Shown here: piece after piece, positions 22,201 to 37,200 of the stretch | How positions within the stretch are numbered: the first letter of the stretch is position 1 | How the letters are laid out: every line of letters begins with the position of its first letter | DNA from: Melieria omissa | Lineage: Eukaryota; Arthropoda; Insecta; Diptera; Ulidiidae | NCBI GenBank assembly: GCA_963971225.1 | Contig: OZ020267.1 | Span: forward strand, 53,585,590 to 53,649,589 | Length of the DNA: 64,000 bases | Direction of reading: 5' to 3' | The notes under the pieces: generated by a model | What the model was told of the DNA's origin: nothing | Databases searched by the model: none | Seen by the model: only the letters and a program-made list of their open reading frames with translations | Translations under genes and position numbers: made by a program

Positions 22201-25200
22201 TTGAGAATGTCTATAGTGATAGGCGTGATAGAGGTTTGGGTTATTGATTTGGGTACATTGGAAATAGATTGAAAGCAGCATTCGGCTGCGGTGATGTATA
22301 AGAAATTTTGGCATTATTTTTTTTATAGAAAAAACCCTCTCCGCACCTCTGGGTGGAACCGGGTGTTACCCCGGTTGTAGATTCGATTATGTCTAGGACA
22401 AATCATTTATGTAGAAAACAAACAATGGTATACTAACCATGATATATCATTTTCTTTTTCCTATTTCACAATATGTCGATTCTCAGGAAGACGATGAAAA
22501 TGAAGATTTAGTACAATTAGACGATGACGATGAAATACCAATGCCACCAGAAACTAATTCAACTACTGTAGAAAATTCTGATTTATATGAGCCAGAAAAT
22601 CCAACAGAAGAAAATGAAGATGAAGAGCCAGAGGCAGATAAAGAAAGCAAAAATGATAACTCTGAAAGCATTGTCGATGCAAAGAAGCCAGACAGTATTG
22701 CTGCCAATTCTGAATACGATCCCGAACAGGAGACGCTTTCACAATCGAATAGCAACGGGGCTTCGAATGTGGAAGCGGAGAAATTGGAACAGAACTTCGA
22801 AGACAGCAAGAGCACAGAGGAAACTGTAGCTGATGCTGAGGCTGAAGCTCAAGAAGAGCACCCGCCTTGTGAAAAGAACGATGAGCGATCGCCAAGTCCA
22901 GCATTGTCGGAAATAAAACTGCCAGAAAGCGAAGCGAGCGCTGCGAACCGCAAAGGCGTACTAGAGCTGTACGATGACAGTGACTGGGAGGAGTTGGATA
23001 TCGATAAGCCTAAAGGGTATGAGAAGGCTTCAAAGGAAGCCAATAAATCGCAAGCAGAATCACAATCGGAAGTGGCAAATGACGTCGTCGAACCGGATCG
23101 TTCGTACACGCCGTGTTTGGATGAAAACAACGATCCCGAAGAGGTGGAAAATGTTGCTGCGGAAGATGGAGAACTTGCGAATGATTCGAAAAGTGATGAC
23201 GGCGGTAAAACGCCCCAGAAAGCAAATGATTCGTCGGGCATAGCTGGTATGGAGACTGAGCTAATATCAGATGAAGATGTTGACAGCAGAGGGGGTAGGG
23301 GGGCCAAACGCCGCAATGAGAAACGCGAAAAACGAGATAAGGGAAATGTTGAAGCGTTCAAGAAGGTCAGTCACAAGCAAAAGGAGCGCAACTACCGCAC
23401 GGAAAAGCCCACCGGCAAGCGAAAGCAAAAACGACGCGGCTCAAGATCTCGTTCCCGATCGCGGTCAAGATCACGTTCCATGTCTCGTTCTAGATCACGG
23501 TCCCGGTTTAGGTCTAGGTCTAGGTCACCCCGAGGACGAGGCCGAAAGCGCTCATTCCGGTCGCGCAGCCGTTCCAACAACAAAGAAAATCATAAAGGGC
23601 GAATGAGGCGTCGGGGTGGTGGAAACTCGCGCAGGATGCGTAGGCAGCGCCCTAAGCGTCGAGAGTTGCCACGTTACGATGTACGATATGTGGTAGGGGC
23701 TCAGAGGAGCTTTAAGGACCGCTATGGACGGGACACGTCGCGCCAGAAACGCAGTCGATCGATGAGCCGCGGACGCAAGGCGAGGCCGGCGTTCTCGAGA
23801 TCACGTTCCCGTTCCGTGTCGCCGAAACGAAATCGCCGCTGCAGCTTCAGCATATCGCCATCGCCAGCACCTGTTATGAACCGACGCTCGGCCTCACCGC
23901 GCCGTTTCCACTCGCCACGCAGGCGCACAGTCTCGCCGAGGCGAATTTCGCCAATGCGTGCACATTCTGGCAGTCCGCTACGTCAAAGGTCGCGTACGGT
24001 GTCGCCGGTGCATCGCATGAATGGGCGAAAAGTGACGCGACACATGCACGGCGGTTCTCCGATGCAGCGTCTGCCAGCAACCCGGTCACCATCTCTATCC
24101 GCATCACCGCGGTACACACCGCGCCTGTACAGGAGCCGCTCGAAGAGTCCGCATATGCGAGCAAAGTTGAAGAAGAAGAAAACAAAGGATCACAAAAAAA
24201 AGAAGTCGAAGAAATACGCTCAGACTGTCAGTCCGGAACCTATTGTCCGAATCTCACGGCAGCGAGATCCATTCGAAGAAAACAAGATATCAAAGAAGAA
24301 ACGCCGTCATTCGCCCAAAGCAAAGTCACCAATAGAGGAGCCGACTTGGTCGCCTTCGCCTAGCCCGCCGCCTCTAATGGATTTCGACAATAACGTGTCG
24401 TGGACGCCACCACTCATGGCATCGCGCATGGCCGACGAATTGCTTGGCATATATCCGCCGGAGACTCAGCGCAGCGACTCAAAGTCGAGCAAGAGAGAAA
24501 AGCGCAAGCGCACCAAGAAGAAGAAAAAGTCTGAGAAGCGACGCGAAGTTCGCAAGGAAAAGCGACGTCAACGACACACAGAGACGCCAGATCCAGTGCC
24601 GTCGAAGGAAGTCTTCGCCTCGGGCAATAACATTCTCGTCAGCGTCAGCTTCAACAAGGAAGCCGCGAATCAGCAGCAGCCGCAGCCACAGCAACAGCAG
24701 ACGACCGTTGTCACCCTGCCACCAACGAGGGAGGACCTGCTGGCGAATCGACGCACATCGGTGGATCGTATGACCAACAGCAGCATGACGAAGAAGAAGA
24801 GAGACAAGACGCACAAGCGTAAAAAGCTCGACGCGAAGCCAGTCGCTATCATCGACTTGGAGCGCTCACCATTCCAAGTTCATCAGGAGCCAGCGGACAT
24901 CATTGTGTTAACCGACAGCGAGGACGGCGAGAAGGAGCACGAGCGACGTCGCGACCGCTGCCGCAGCGAGTCGGGCGGAGAGGAGATGGAGCACCACCGC
25001 CAACCCATGAACAACAACGCACGTGCCAGCTCACAACACGACAAATCACCTCCGATGGAACGTCTCGACACGATCTTAGAAGAGTCCTACGACATACCGC
25101 AAACGGGTCCGAAAACGCCTCCCGAGCCGCCAGTCGTAAAGTTCAGCATTCAGCCGAAAAAGCAGAACAAAGTTCGCAATCCGCTGCACGATGAAACCGA

Positions 25201-28200
25201 CATGATTTCGGAGCTTGAAATGCCTGAACGACAAGATCAAGAGCCGCACCGCCAAGACATGGACGCAATGCATGTGCAAAGCAGTCAAAAAATCGGACCG
25301 AATACGCCACCGGAGTCAGGCCCATGCTCGCCGGACGTGTACGATCCTTTCGAGCCCACAAAGTCGCCGTCATTGTCGCCGCGCTCACCCACACCTCCGC
25401 CCCTTGATGTTTCGCAAACATCAATTAGCGACGCTGGCGACGGAATGTCTGCGCAGAAGCACGTAGCCGATGAGCAGCGACTGTCAGGCGAACGTTCTGT
25501 CCAGCAGATACCCGGCAGCAGCAGCAATATTGGGCAACAGGGCTCAACGCTGAACCCGGTAGAATTGGTGATGGCACTTATGAGCTCGAAACCAAACAAC
25601 TCGCAGGACATGACGAACAAGTCCAATGAGTCGCAATTCAGCACGTCTTCGCACATGTTGAGTGGGCCAGTTGGCAGCTCGCACGACGATATGCGCGACA
25701 AGGCCGACGACGGCAATGGCATCACTGTGCTGTCCAACGTACTGCTTGGAGCGGGCACACAACAGTCACAACACATACCAGTAATTTCCAGCCCCACTCC
25801 GATGCCGAAGAGCGCGCAGATACTCAAATTGCCAATGCCCAAGGTGGGCGGAAGTGTCGGCAGCAGCAGCGGCATCGGTCTGCCGTCTACCAGTTCAAAT
25901 GCGCGCAACGGTGGCGCTGACGATTCGTTCAATATTAATGATATTGAGAGTCCGTACTCGCCGGGATCGGCGGATTACGAAGATTTGTTCGAACCGCCGC
26001 CGGAAACCAGCAGCGCGAAGAGAAGACAAAAGCGCAGTGGCAAGGCCGAAGTGTTCGACAACTTGTTCGGCAGCACGTCACCAGTGGGCCACGGCCGTTT
26101 GCCGTTTACGCCGTCTTCGCGAAAACTCAAGTCACAATTACCTCTGCCCGGCAACAAGAAATCGAAAATCAAAGGTGGGTTCCCACAGCACAAAGTGTTG
26201 AAGTTGAATTTTGTCGTGGTCGATTGGAAAGTAGGTTTTGTTTTTTTCCCAAAATGCATTCTATGTGTGTGTGTGAGTGTGTATGTGAATGAGTGTGAGA
26301 ATCAGTTTTTGGGAAGTTTATTCTCCAAATATGTTTTTGTAGCCATATTTATAGCGAACAACAGCCAAGCAATATGTGTCGGTAAGTTGACATCTGACTG
26401 TAGCTAATAGCTATTTCTGCAATATGCACTTAACAAAGGTAAACGCTCTAAAAGCTAAATTGTTAACGGAGTTACCGACTGATGTTTTAAGTGCGAATAT
26501 ATCAAAAAGAAAGTGGTTCATTTTTTGGAAATATGGTTTAGTTTGTAGACATTTTCAATATCTGAATACCTGTCAATTGTTTTAAAAACTTAGAGCATGT
26601 GCGTGGAAATATTTCATCTAAACAAATGTAAAACGTTTTCAAAGTAAATTCAGTTAGAATATAGTCGTGGACTAAATCAAGAATAAAACAACTAAATTCG
26701 TCAGTATTGAAATTGTAAACTCAGACCTCAAAAGTATTTGAATCAAACTTAATTTAATTTAACTATAATTAAAGTTATTATATATATATATTTATTCCAT
26801 CCACCGGGCTTAGATTACAAAATACCTTAATCTAGTGAAAATAATTTTACGAATTTAAACTCATTATCTCCTTTTTGAATACATCACAACTTATGTTTAT
26901 GTTGATATATCTACATACAAAGACGTTGACCTGTGAATCGGTTCATTTTCTTCATATTTAGTACTATGGGCAGCAACATAAAAGGTGTATTGGCATCTAA
27001 GCGGTCTACCCTGCACTTAAAAAGGCAGAAGCATCACGAGCTCTATTTTGCTTTCACATAAATCTTTGATGCAAATAATTCCATGCATTTATCGTCTGCT
27101 CGCGAAGTTTTTAAGCTCGAGATTCAAGATTTGAGTTCGTAAAAAGACAAAAAATCGAAAGAATATAATCTGAGGAAAGCGAATATTCGGTGAATCGTCT
27201 TTGAATCTTTTCCAATCTGTTGGCGAAATGTAATGGATAATGTTACTCTAGCGGCCGAAAGAAAAACCTTACTTTGACGATGTATTTTGTGAATATGAAC
27301 AAATGAAGAGCATTTGTTGACAGATCTTTTTCTTTGACGCACATATTTATGTATGAAAATAACTTTGTATTAACATTTTTGACTGAAGGCCGCAAAAGGT
27401 AGCGCGCTGGCTTTTTATGCCAGAGGCCCTAGGTTTGAATCCTAGCTCGGATTAGTTAAATACTCGTCTACTTCTATCTGTAACCACATAAAGTAGATGA
27501 GAATTACAAGAAACACAAGTGCACTCTTGTCAGACAAGAGCAAAACACCAAAAAGAAAACCCCCCATTTTGTTAGAGTACTAGAGCTAGTTTACTTCTGA
27601 CAAATTTTGGCTTAAAACGGGTTAAATAAATTTTTTATCAATAGTTTTAAATATTTTTTAATTACCAGAAAAATTATTTAATATTTATTGACGAATACAA
27701 AATTATCGCTTTATTTATGATTATGATGATGATTATGATTTTATTTAAGCATTATTAAAGAAACAGGGTTTTGATCAAAGGGCGCCCAATTCGTAGACTT
27801 CAATTAGAACACAAACTTTCCCTGATATCGCTGCAAATTATTGGAAATTATTTTGGGGCTAACAGTAAAATTTTTGTAATTTGCTTTGAATTCACTTCTA
27901 AAAATATGAATTTGTCGGTGCCTACTTAAATTAAACCCATAAATCAATCGTAGCTTTTTCTATAAGTGGACAAAGAGGTGAAATTGCTCTCAGGCAACTT
28001 TGGAGTCGAAACGGCTAAAGATCACGACTCTCTCCTATTACTGACCTCGTTCGATTCTTTGAGAAAAAAATGCATGCCACTTATTTCTCATTTGAAGTGC
28101 ATTCACCATATTCGAAGTTGATGAGCCCATTTAGTCATGTTTTCTCACATAAACTTTTAACCCATCGTTGACCCCGTCAGATTATGACTTTCGGAAAAAT

Positions 28201-31200
28201 GAAAAACGTGTAAAACGTGTAAAGTCTATAGGCCCATTAATTCATGTTTTCCACAGTTTTGTCATAGGAACTCTTAACCCATCGCTGACCCCGTCAGATT
28301 TTGATTTTCTAAAAAAACACTTGTTTAAGGGGCTTTCTCGTTTTTTCGTCGAAAAATGAGGTGTTTTTCAAGAATTCATTTTGGAAAGACAGTTTGATAA
28401 AATGTAATTCTTTTTTATTATGTTTGTTGTTACAATAGTGAGTTGAAAAAAATTTTTTTTTTGGAAAAAAAACAAAATGGCCGCCGGCTTGCCAAGTACT
28501 TATGTTGCCTTGTTTGGAAAACATACTCCCAGTTTTTTACACTTTTCTCGGGTACGGTTTATCTGAAATCAAATTGACTATCATTTCATTAATTACATAG
28601 TTTTAGTTATCGCACATCGGAGGATTTTTAAAAAATTTCAACTTGGTGAAATTTGGCGCAAATTTGAAAAAAAATCGTTTTTTTTTGCAAAATTTTGGTA
28701 CTAAAAATGTTGTTAAAAATCGAAATTTCACAATATTGAAAAAATCCTATGATGTGCGATAGAGAATTCATTTGTGAACACGTGAAATTCAGTTTTATCC
28801 AAATCGGTTCATTAGATCCGAAAAAAAGTGTAAAAAACGTCACAAAAACATGGTTTCGAGAAAAACGCACAATACTCGCCGCGCCGAGCGTACGCGAGGC
28901 TGTGCGCGCCGAAACATTTTTGGCTATAACTTCAAAACTATTGCATATTTCATTATGAAACTTTGGCTTCATATTGTTATAGTATTTATAAATCGATTTC
29001 TGTAAAACAAAAAAAACATTTTGTGAAACCGAAAAACGGGAAAGCCCCCTTAAATATTTTTAATTTCAAGTGTTTTTTACCAATTTTGAAGTCAATAGAC
29101 CCAACAGCTCATGTTTTCGTTCATAGTCTTCCTGTATACAAACCTTAACCGTTACATTTTTTAATTTTAAATTTTCGAACAATTTTATAATATGTATGTA
29201 TTGAATTATTTTTTATGTGGAGTGTTTTCACCAAGTTTAAAATTAATAGGCCCATTAAATCAAGTTTCTTAAGCCATGTTTTGCGCTAACTAGCTAAGCT
29301 ATTGGAATTTTAAAATTTTCGTATATCCCTTTAGAAGACAGACAGGCAAACAGATGGGACATTCATTAACGAACAAAAAGCTCAGTGGTTTATAGTAGAA
29401 ACTTTATACTTTCATATAGACAAATTTTCTAAAATTTAAACTGCATCTTGTAAAAATTAGTGTCCTGCACGAGTATGCATTTTTGCTATTCGAAAACATT
29501 CAAATGCTTTTGAATAGAATACTTCACTTCATCTCTGCGGACCGGTCCGAATGAATACGAGTACAGCTCTCTTCGAGTACAAGTAAGTTCCGAACAAAAA
29601 CGAGTAGACGTACACTATTTATTCATATTCGCTCGAAGCGGGAAAACGAGCACAAAAGCATTCGAATAATAGTACCCACTGCTTCGAATATATTCGAATA
29701 TACTCGTTTTATTATTCCTAAGATTATTTAGAGATATTTATGTTGTATATTAATATTTATTTATTTGTTATGTTACTTACTTCAATAATTTCCATTTTGC
29801 GTATTAACTTATAAGCCACTTCAACCGTACCACAAGTATACACATGGAAAAGTGACATACTGCGCATAAAAATATTCGATGAAACTGTTGATCTTCGAAT
29901 ACTTCGCAAAATTCTCGACTACCGAATACGAGCACTGCAGTATTCGCTTCTCACCGAATACGAGCACTGTAGTGTTCGCTATTCACCAAATACGAACAGA
30001 AACGAGAAGCGACGCTCGCTGGTTCTCGTTTCTATTCGTTTCGTTGTACACATTCTTCGAATACCAAGTACCCGTACAGTATGTACAGTAGTGTAGTCGC
30101 CAAAATGAATATATTCATGCAGGACTTTAGTAAAAATTAAACGATCGTTTCTAATATTATATATATTATTATTATATATATATTATTATTATATATATAT
30201 TATTATTATACAAGCCCTAACCACTATTAACTCGTACCCCTACACTTTTTCTTATATTAATTTTTAGTTTTAACTTTTAACCATTATTTGTCAAAGTTTC
30301 CGTGTAGTATTTATAGGGGAATTCTTTGTAAGGTGCCACCCGACGTTCCAGCAATCCAAGAAAAAAAATTCCTATTGTCATTTAAGGTATATATGTCAAC
30401 ATCAATTTTAATGTGGTTTTTGAGGGAACAGACGCAATAACACGGTCTGGGTAAATAAAAGTGTCAAATTTGGTTAAGAAAAAACATAAAAATTAAAACA
30501 AGGTTTTTTTGCGGTGAAAAAGTAACCAAAAACTTGTAAAAAACTAAGGTAAATATCAGTGTTGGACTTAATTTTTAATGGTATTTCATAATCCGAAATG
30601 ATATCCGAGCATATCGTAAAAGGAAAAAAATTATACAATGATTTCCAAAATGGCGTAAAAATGTAAAGTGCCACCATTTTTTTTTTGTAAGGTGCCTCCT
30701 CCTTCTTTCATTGTTTTGTGATCCTATTTCGGTAAAATGACTTTTTATTGTTTGGAATTGTCATTACAATGAATTTAAAGTGTTCTTAGTCAATTTTTCT
30801 CTAATCCTATTATGAGGAATAAATTAGTTCAGTTTTGTTTATTAATTTCCATATAATTACCGACTTATTCGTTACCATTCAATTTTCATTTTGCTTTCGG
30901 CCATTTTATATTTAAATCAAACTAAATTCAATAACCTTTTATAAATTTTCTAAGTCAAGCATTTTTACTTGAGATTTTTACGTTTTTAGCGGTTTTTTTA
31001 GGGGGTGGCACTTTACATTAAAAAATTTTAGGGTTTCGATTTTGAACACTTTGGTAACTTGCCTGTAAAATTCGTATTTACGAAAAGTTCAAATGAAGTG
31101 TTACCTTGGATCATAGCTCTTTAAATCCTCTTTCCAACGGTATATTAACATTGGCGATACGTTAATTTTCTAACGAGTTATGCGCAAGAAAGCTATGGGG

Positions 31201-34200
31201 TGGCACCTTACAAAGAATTCCCCTACTCTTTTGAAAGGTTGAAAAATCTACTATTAGAAAAAAAAGAAAACAATTTTTTAATTTTTTTTATTATATAATG
31301 TTTATTAACTATTATTATTAATTTTTGAACAGAACAACTTCAAAAAGTAACAACTAAAAGTGGGCACTAATAATTCGTACGACCGCAAATGAAAGAAAAA
31401 TTAATATCGGGTTATATCTCCTTTTGCTGCGATTAGAGCCTGGCATCGACTCTGTATTGAAGAAATTAGTTTCTGACACTCTTCCGGTGTAATAGAGTCC
31501 TAAACCTCTTGAATTTTGTTTTCTAGTTTTAAGAGGTTTCGGCTCATTCCTCAATTTTCTTTTCATTAGGGCTCTATTGGACTTAGATCTGGGCGAGATG
31601 AAGGGCCAAACTAAAACTAAAATTTCACTATTATCGTTGTGGAACCGTTTTTGAAGAACTAATATGAGAAATTGAAAACCTAATATGAGAAAAAGCGTAG
31701 GGGTACGAATTAATAGTGGTTAGGGCTTGTATATATTATTGTTATATATATATTATTATATGTATGTCTCGAGACAAAAAACAATTTTATTATACTTGAA
31801 AAAAAAACTGGCATGAATTGGGGGGACTTGTGATTTTATGGCGATTTTTAACAGCGAGTTGAGAGCTTCGAACTCGACATTGACCAAAGACCAAAAGACC
31901 AATCAAACACCAAAGCAGTGAAAACGAAGAATTAAAAATAGTTTTGAAAGTGTGAATTTGTCATAGAGTGATAGGAATAATTCAGAGAAAAAACGTAAGA
32001 ACTAACACATCGGCTGATAAGTCCCCGGTCTGACCCATAGTAAGCGCTACAAAACGAGAAATTATATTTTTTATTTTCAGTAGTAACCTGCAATAGGTAC
32101 TTGTAAAAATTTCATTGCAATGTGACGTTTGGTTCAAAAGTAACAATTGTTTTAGTAAAACAACTCTGATCGTGTTAAGAACAATGGAAAAAAATAATTT
32201 CGTGTTCTCATAAAATATTGCTTTTTGATTGAAAAAAACACAATTGAAACAAAATCCTGGCTCGATAAGTGTAAGTCGGACTCTGCACCCGCAAAATCTA
32301 CCATTATTGATATCCTTGCTCCATTTACTAAACTTCAAATTACTTCTGAACCCACCCTATTCTCCAGACTTGGCTCCCAGTGACCTTTATCTGTTTGTAG
32401 ACTTAAAAAAAAATGATCGCAGGAAAAAAATTTGACTCGAATGAGGAGGTGATCGCTTAAACAAATGCCTATTTTAAAGCCAAAGATAAGTCGTTTTACA
32501 AGAAATGTGTCGAAATGTTAGAAAAGTGCTGGAATGAATGTATCGTTCTTGAAGGAAACCATGTTGATGAATAAAATTGAATTTCTCAAAAAAAGTTTTG
32601 TTTTCTGCCTTAGACCAGGGACTTATCAGCCGATGTGTTATTTCAAAAATAATTGTTCAACTAGCCAACTTTCAAAAATACAATTTTACACATTAACCCA
32701 AAGTAGTTTATTGCGTATATGAATATTCCAAAATTAAAATTTGATTTGCAGGCGTACTTTTCCAAGCCTTGACTTAATTTTTGTTGGAACTTATTTCGTG
32801 ATTGGTCGTATGTATACCCGAATGTGTCGAAATTATTTGTCTTTATATTTCAAATATTTTTTAAATATTTAGGTCATAGTCCAATAAAATCCTCCTGCTT
32901 CATATTTATAAATTTGGATTTAAATCGTATGAAAAGCTGCTTCTAGCCAAATAACTGAAATCAACTGCCTATCATCCACATACATACAACACATAGATTT
33001 GATTCGAGAACCATAGGTTAAGATTGAATTGATCCATTCCCAGCACAGCTCTAAATATAGGAAAACGAGGGTACAGTAAAACTCTGATATTTATATAAAA
33101 AATTCGTTTAAATATAGAAAAATACTTTCTCAGCTATTACGAATAACTTCCTAGACGGAGTGTCCTGCGACCTAAGACATCCATTGTACGCATATAAGGC
33201 GTAGGTGTAGGTAATACGTCGTTAGGTGCAGCCTTCGAAAGGAAATTTAGTATTGAAACTAAACGAAGTATCTGTTAACCCTTTCCGACATGAAAATAAA
33301 CCCGTTCTGTATGAATTGTATGGGCTTTAGTCCATTATATTGGACATTCTGATTGAAAGGGTTAAGTGAAGTCCACCACTTTTTTAGTACAAGTATCTCT
33401 TTGCGCATAAGTGAACTTTTACAAAAAAGGGCTGTCATTCCAACCTAACATAAACCCATACATTCCTTGAATCATAGCATTTTGTGAACGCTTTAGAATT
33501 AATTGTCCTAAATATGAAGATCATGCGGTCATTTTACTCTCTTGAGTCTTTACTCTTCTTGAGTAGGATAGAGAGATAGATTTAATATGGGTTAGTTGCA
33601 CTGAGACCAAAGATGATCTATTGTACCCCTACAAATTTTAGAGAACATTCCCTAATCCCACCGACTGAATGAAGTTTAGTAATTCACGGGGTTAGAATAG
33701 AATTGATCAGGATAAACTGCACTGAGACCAGGATTGATCTATTGTGCCCCGCAAAGTCTCCAAAATTTACCTTATCTGAACCGAAGCCTCCAGTCGGTGG
33801 CGTATCTGGAATTAAAACCTTTAATCTATTACTGCCAGCATATAGTTCTAGCCAGCGAATTTTGTCTAAATTTACATATGTTGGTAGGAATAGTTATACA
33901 CAAGAATTCAGGTATCTACCTGATATAGCCCATGAGATATAGAGGGGGTGAAATTTCACCCATCCTGGTGACGGACGGGTGAAATTTCACACCTTTCTGG
34001 AATATCATTTATTGTACCCAGGTAGATCGCACAAACAATACCAAAACTTATATGCAGATATGCAGTTCAATGAATTACCTACTCCAGAAAAAACTGCTGG
34101 AGTTTCCAATATTTACTATTTTTAAGAATTTTCTCGAAAAGGTACACAAAAAACATTAGTCAACTTTAAACACGGATTGGGATAACTTAATGTCAGAATT

Positions 34201-37200
34201 CTTCAATATTATTAAAAACGAAATAAACCTGCATCTATTCCATTTCATTCTACGAAATTTCAGCCAAATCGCATAACACATTTAGTCAGGGAGGCCAAAG
34301 AAAAATCACTATTTCAGGGGGTGAAACTTTACCCCATCCGGCTGGAATGGGTTAATAAAGATTTTCGATTGCCTAAAACACGAGGCATTACCACCAGTGC
34401 ACTGAATTCCTGCTTCTATCCTCAAGTCTTAGTGACGCTGGTAGAGTGTCCCTACCCAGTCCAATAAAGGGATCCGGTCCAAGAAGACCGTGGCTGCCGT
34501 AGTTTTAGCAAGGCCATCCGCTTCCTCATTTCAGTCAATTACTCTGTGTCCTGGGACCCAGAGAATTTTTACCTGGATGTGTATGCCCAGTTTGTTTAAT
34601 GTCTTCAAGCATTGCAGCACTAACCTTGAGGTTATCTCATTGTTATTATTGTTCGAGTAGAACCTTATAAAAACTACAGTTTGGTATTCATTCATTCAAC
34701 TCATCGTTCTTATATCTTCCAGATATACCAACCAAGATTTTGTTATTACTAATCTCAATCCTAAATCTCTTTGCGAAACTTAACTTCGGTGTCATTGTCT
34801 CCCTCGGTATTCCTCGAAACAATTTCGTGTTGCAAGAATTACAAAATTGTTCAATTCAGTCAGAATATTATACAAGCACTAACCACTATTAATTCGTACC
34901 TCTACACTTGTTCTCATATTAATTTTGAGTATTACTTTTTAACCATTATTTGTCAAAGGTTTCGTGCTGTATTTATACTCTTTTGATAGGCTGAAAAATC
35001 TACCATTAGAAAAAAATTGTTATTTTTTTTATTATATAATGTTTTTATTATTTATTTTTGAACAGAACAACTTCAAAAGGTTACAACTAAAAGAGGCCAC
35101 TAATAATTCGTAGAACCTCATATGAAAGAAAAATTAATATCGGGTTACATCTCCCTTTGCTGCGATACAGCCTGGCATCGACTCTGTATTAAAGAAATTC
35201 GTTTCTGACACTCTTCCGGTGTAATAGAGTCCTAAACCTCTTGAATTTTGTTTTCTAGTTTTAAGAGGAATGAGCCCCCACGACTAATTCCTCAATCTTC
35301 TTATCATTAGGGCTCTGTTGGACTTAGATCTGGGCGAGATGAAGGACCAAACTAAAACTTCACTATTATCGTTGTGGAACCGTTTTTGAAGAATTAATAT
35401 GAGAAATTAAATAAATAATATGCGAAAAAGCGGATGGGTACGAATAAATAGTGATTAGGGCTTGTATAGGGTGTTTTTTTTTAGAGGTATAGAACTTCGA
35501 ATTGAAATAAAACACAAGAAAATCGTTTTAATGTCCATCAATTTGGCTTTATTGGAAGGATAATTTTATGCCATTAATGTTAAAATATGATTTCGGGCAT
35601 GTGGCCGCCGCGGCTGGTTCGAATAAAGCCAATTCTACAGGTCCAATTTTCAGTTGATGGACAAAGCTCCAATTGCTGTGCACGGTGGCGAATCGATTCA
35701 TTCGGGTCCTCTTCAACATTTTGCTCTACAGCGGCAATTGTTTCTTCGGTGCGCACTGTTCGACGTCTCTGCGGATGCGTATTATCACATAGAGTAAACG
35801 TAGTGCGAAAACGACCCATGGTTAACCGAATTAATTGCTCTGATGGACCATAAAATGGACGGAGCTTGCGGTAAACTTCGCGAACTGAACCATTATTTTC
35901 GAAATAAATTTGCACGATTTGCAAGCGTTGTTCTTTTGTCAACCTGTTCATGATGAAATGGCAAACCAAACTGAACATAAATGACATTAGAGTTGCCAGA
36001 TTTGACCACAAAATGCCAGTTTTATCTCTATTCGAAAAACAAACCTCTAAAAAAAACACCCTATATATGCAATATGTACGCTTCAGTATTAAGGCCCGTA
36101 AGAAAAAGTCTATATGAAAGCGTTCAACTTTCGAAAATTTTGTAAAACTAATGCTGGGATCCCTTTGTTGAGCATGGGTCTTATTTGTCAACTTCAAAAC
36201 ACATCTTAACATTTTTGTGATACATACACTTCAAAATCAAATGCGCCTATTAATTAGTCCATGCAATTTGTCCGTTATTACCTTCGAAGAGCAAACCAAT
36301 TTTTTTAGTCATCGGGAACTGTCTGAGTAAATTAGACCCAGTTTACTTTTGATCTGCTATAACTCCAAGACTATACAAGCGTTAGACCTAAGCACATTTT
36401 GGGATGTACTCCCCCCTCCAACCCCCCAGTCATTTCTAGACCATTGGTCATTGCTAGCTTCCAGGCTTTATTTATGCATTTTATTCCAAATCGAACCCAG
36501 ATTTGATGATTTTGATAAGATTTGTGGTTTGAAGTCCGGTTTGTTGAATAAATAAAACTTGTCAAACTTGCAACTTTATCTTAAACGTTAAAATGCGATA
36601 AGTGTAATAACTTTTAATTTCATAACTTTTTTATGTCTTCTTGAACATGAGAGAAATCTATATATTTCCTAAATGGAAGCAATCGAATTGGATGCGATTT
36701 CCTTGTAGTCTAAATTGTGATTACCGAATATTTCAAGTCATCGCAATAGAATTCTTTTGTATCAAACTGAAATGAAATCAATCAGACATGATCTGCATTT
36801 CATTTTCATGTGAGAGTGAAATGTATTCACATCAAAATCTCATCAATTCTCATGGAAATGAATTGCAGAACATTTCTAATATTTCAGTCTAAAGAATTTG
36901 CTTTGCAGTAGTCCGTTCGTCCGTCCGCCTGAAAGCGCCCTCAGCTAGTTAGACACAACAAAAAGTTTTTCGTGAAGAACTTAAATATCGTAATAAAGCT
37001 TCCCTCGTACAAATGGATAAGAACACAATTGGGAAGTTCTGTGGTTGACCCACTTTTGAATTTCGTATCTATTGGTTCTGTTGCAACATGATAGATGGGT
37101 TTAATGAGATCAATTGTACCTCTACAACTTGTTAGAGAATATTCCCTGGACACACCGACGTAATGAAGCTTGGTAGCTCACGGTGGTTTAGGTGTTTAAT

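Noticed and set aside
26175..26407. In-frame extension of PHRF1 exon 3
   Set aside because: A donor at 26175 fits the phase of the conserved exon at 37725. The extension contains a TG repeat and no conserved sequence.
27407..27445. Functional tRNA-Lys gene
   Set aside because: The D arm and acceptor stem cannot form, so only a SINE or pseudogene call is supported.
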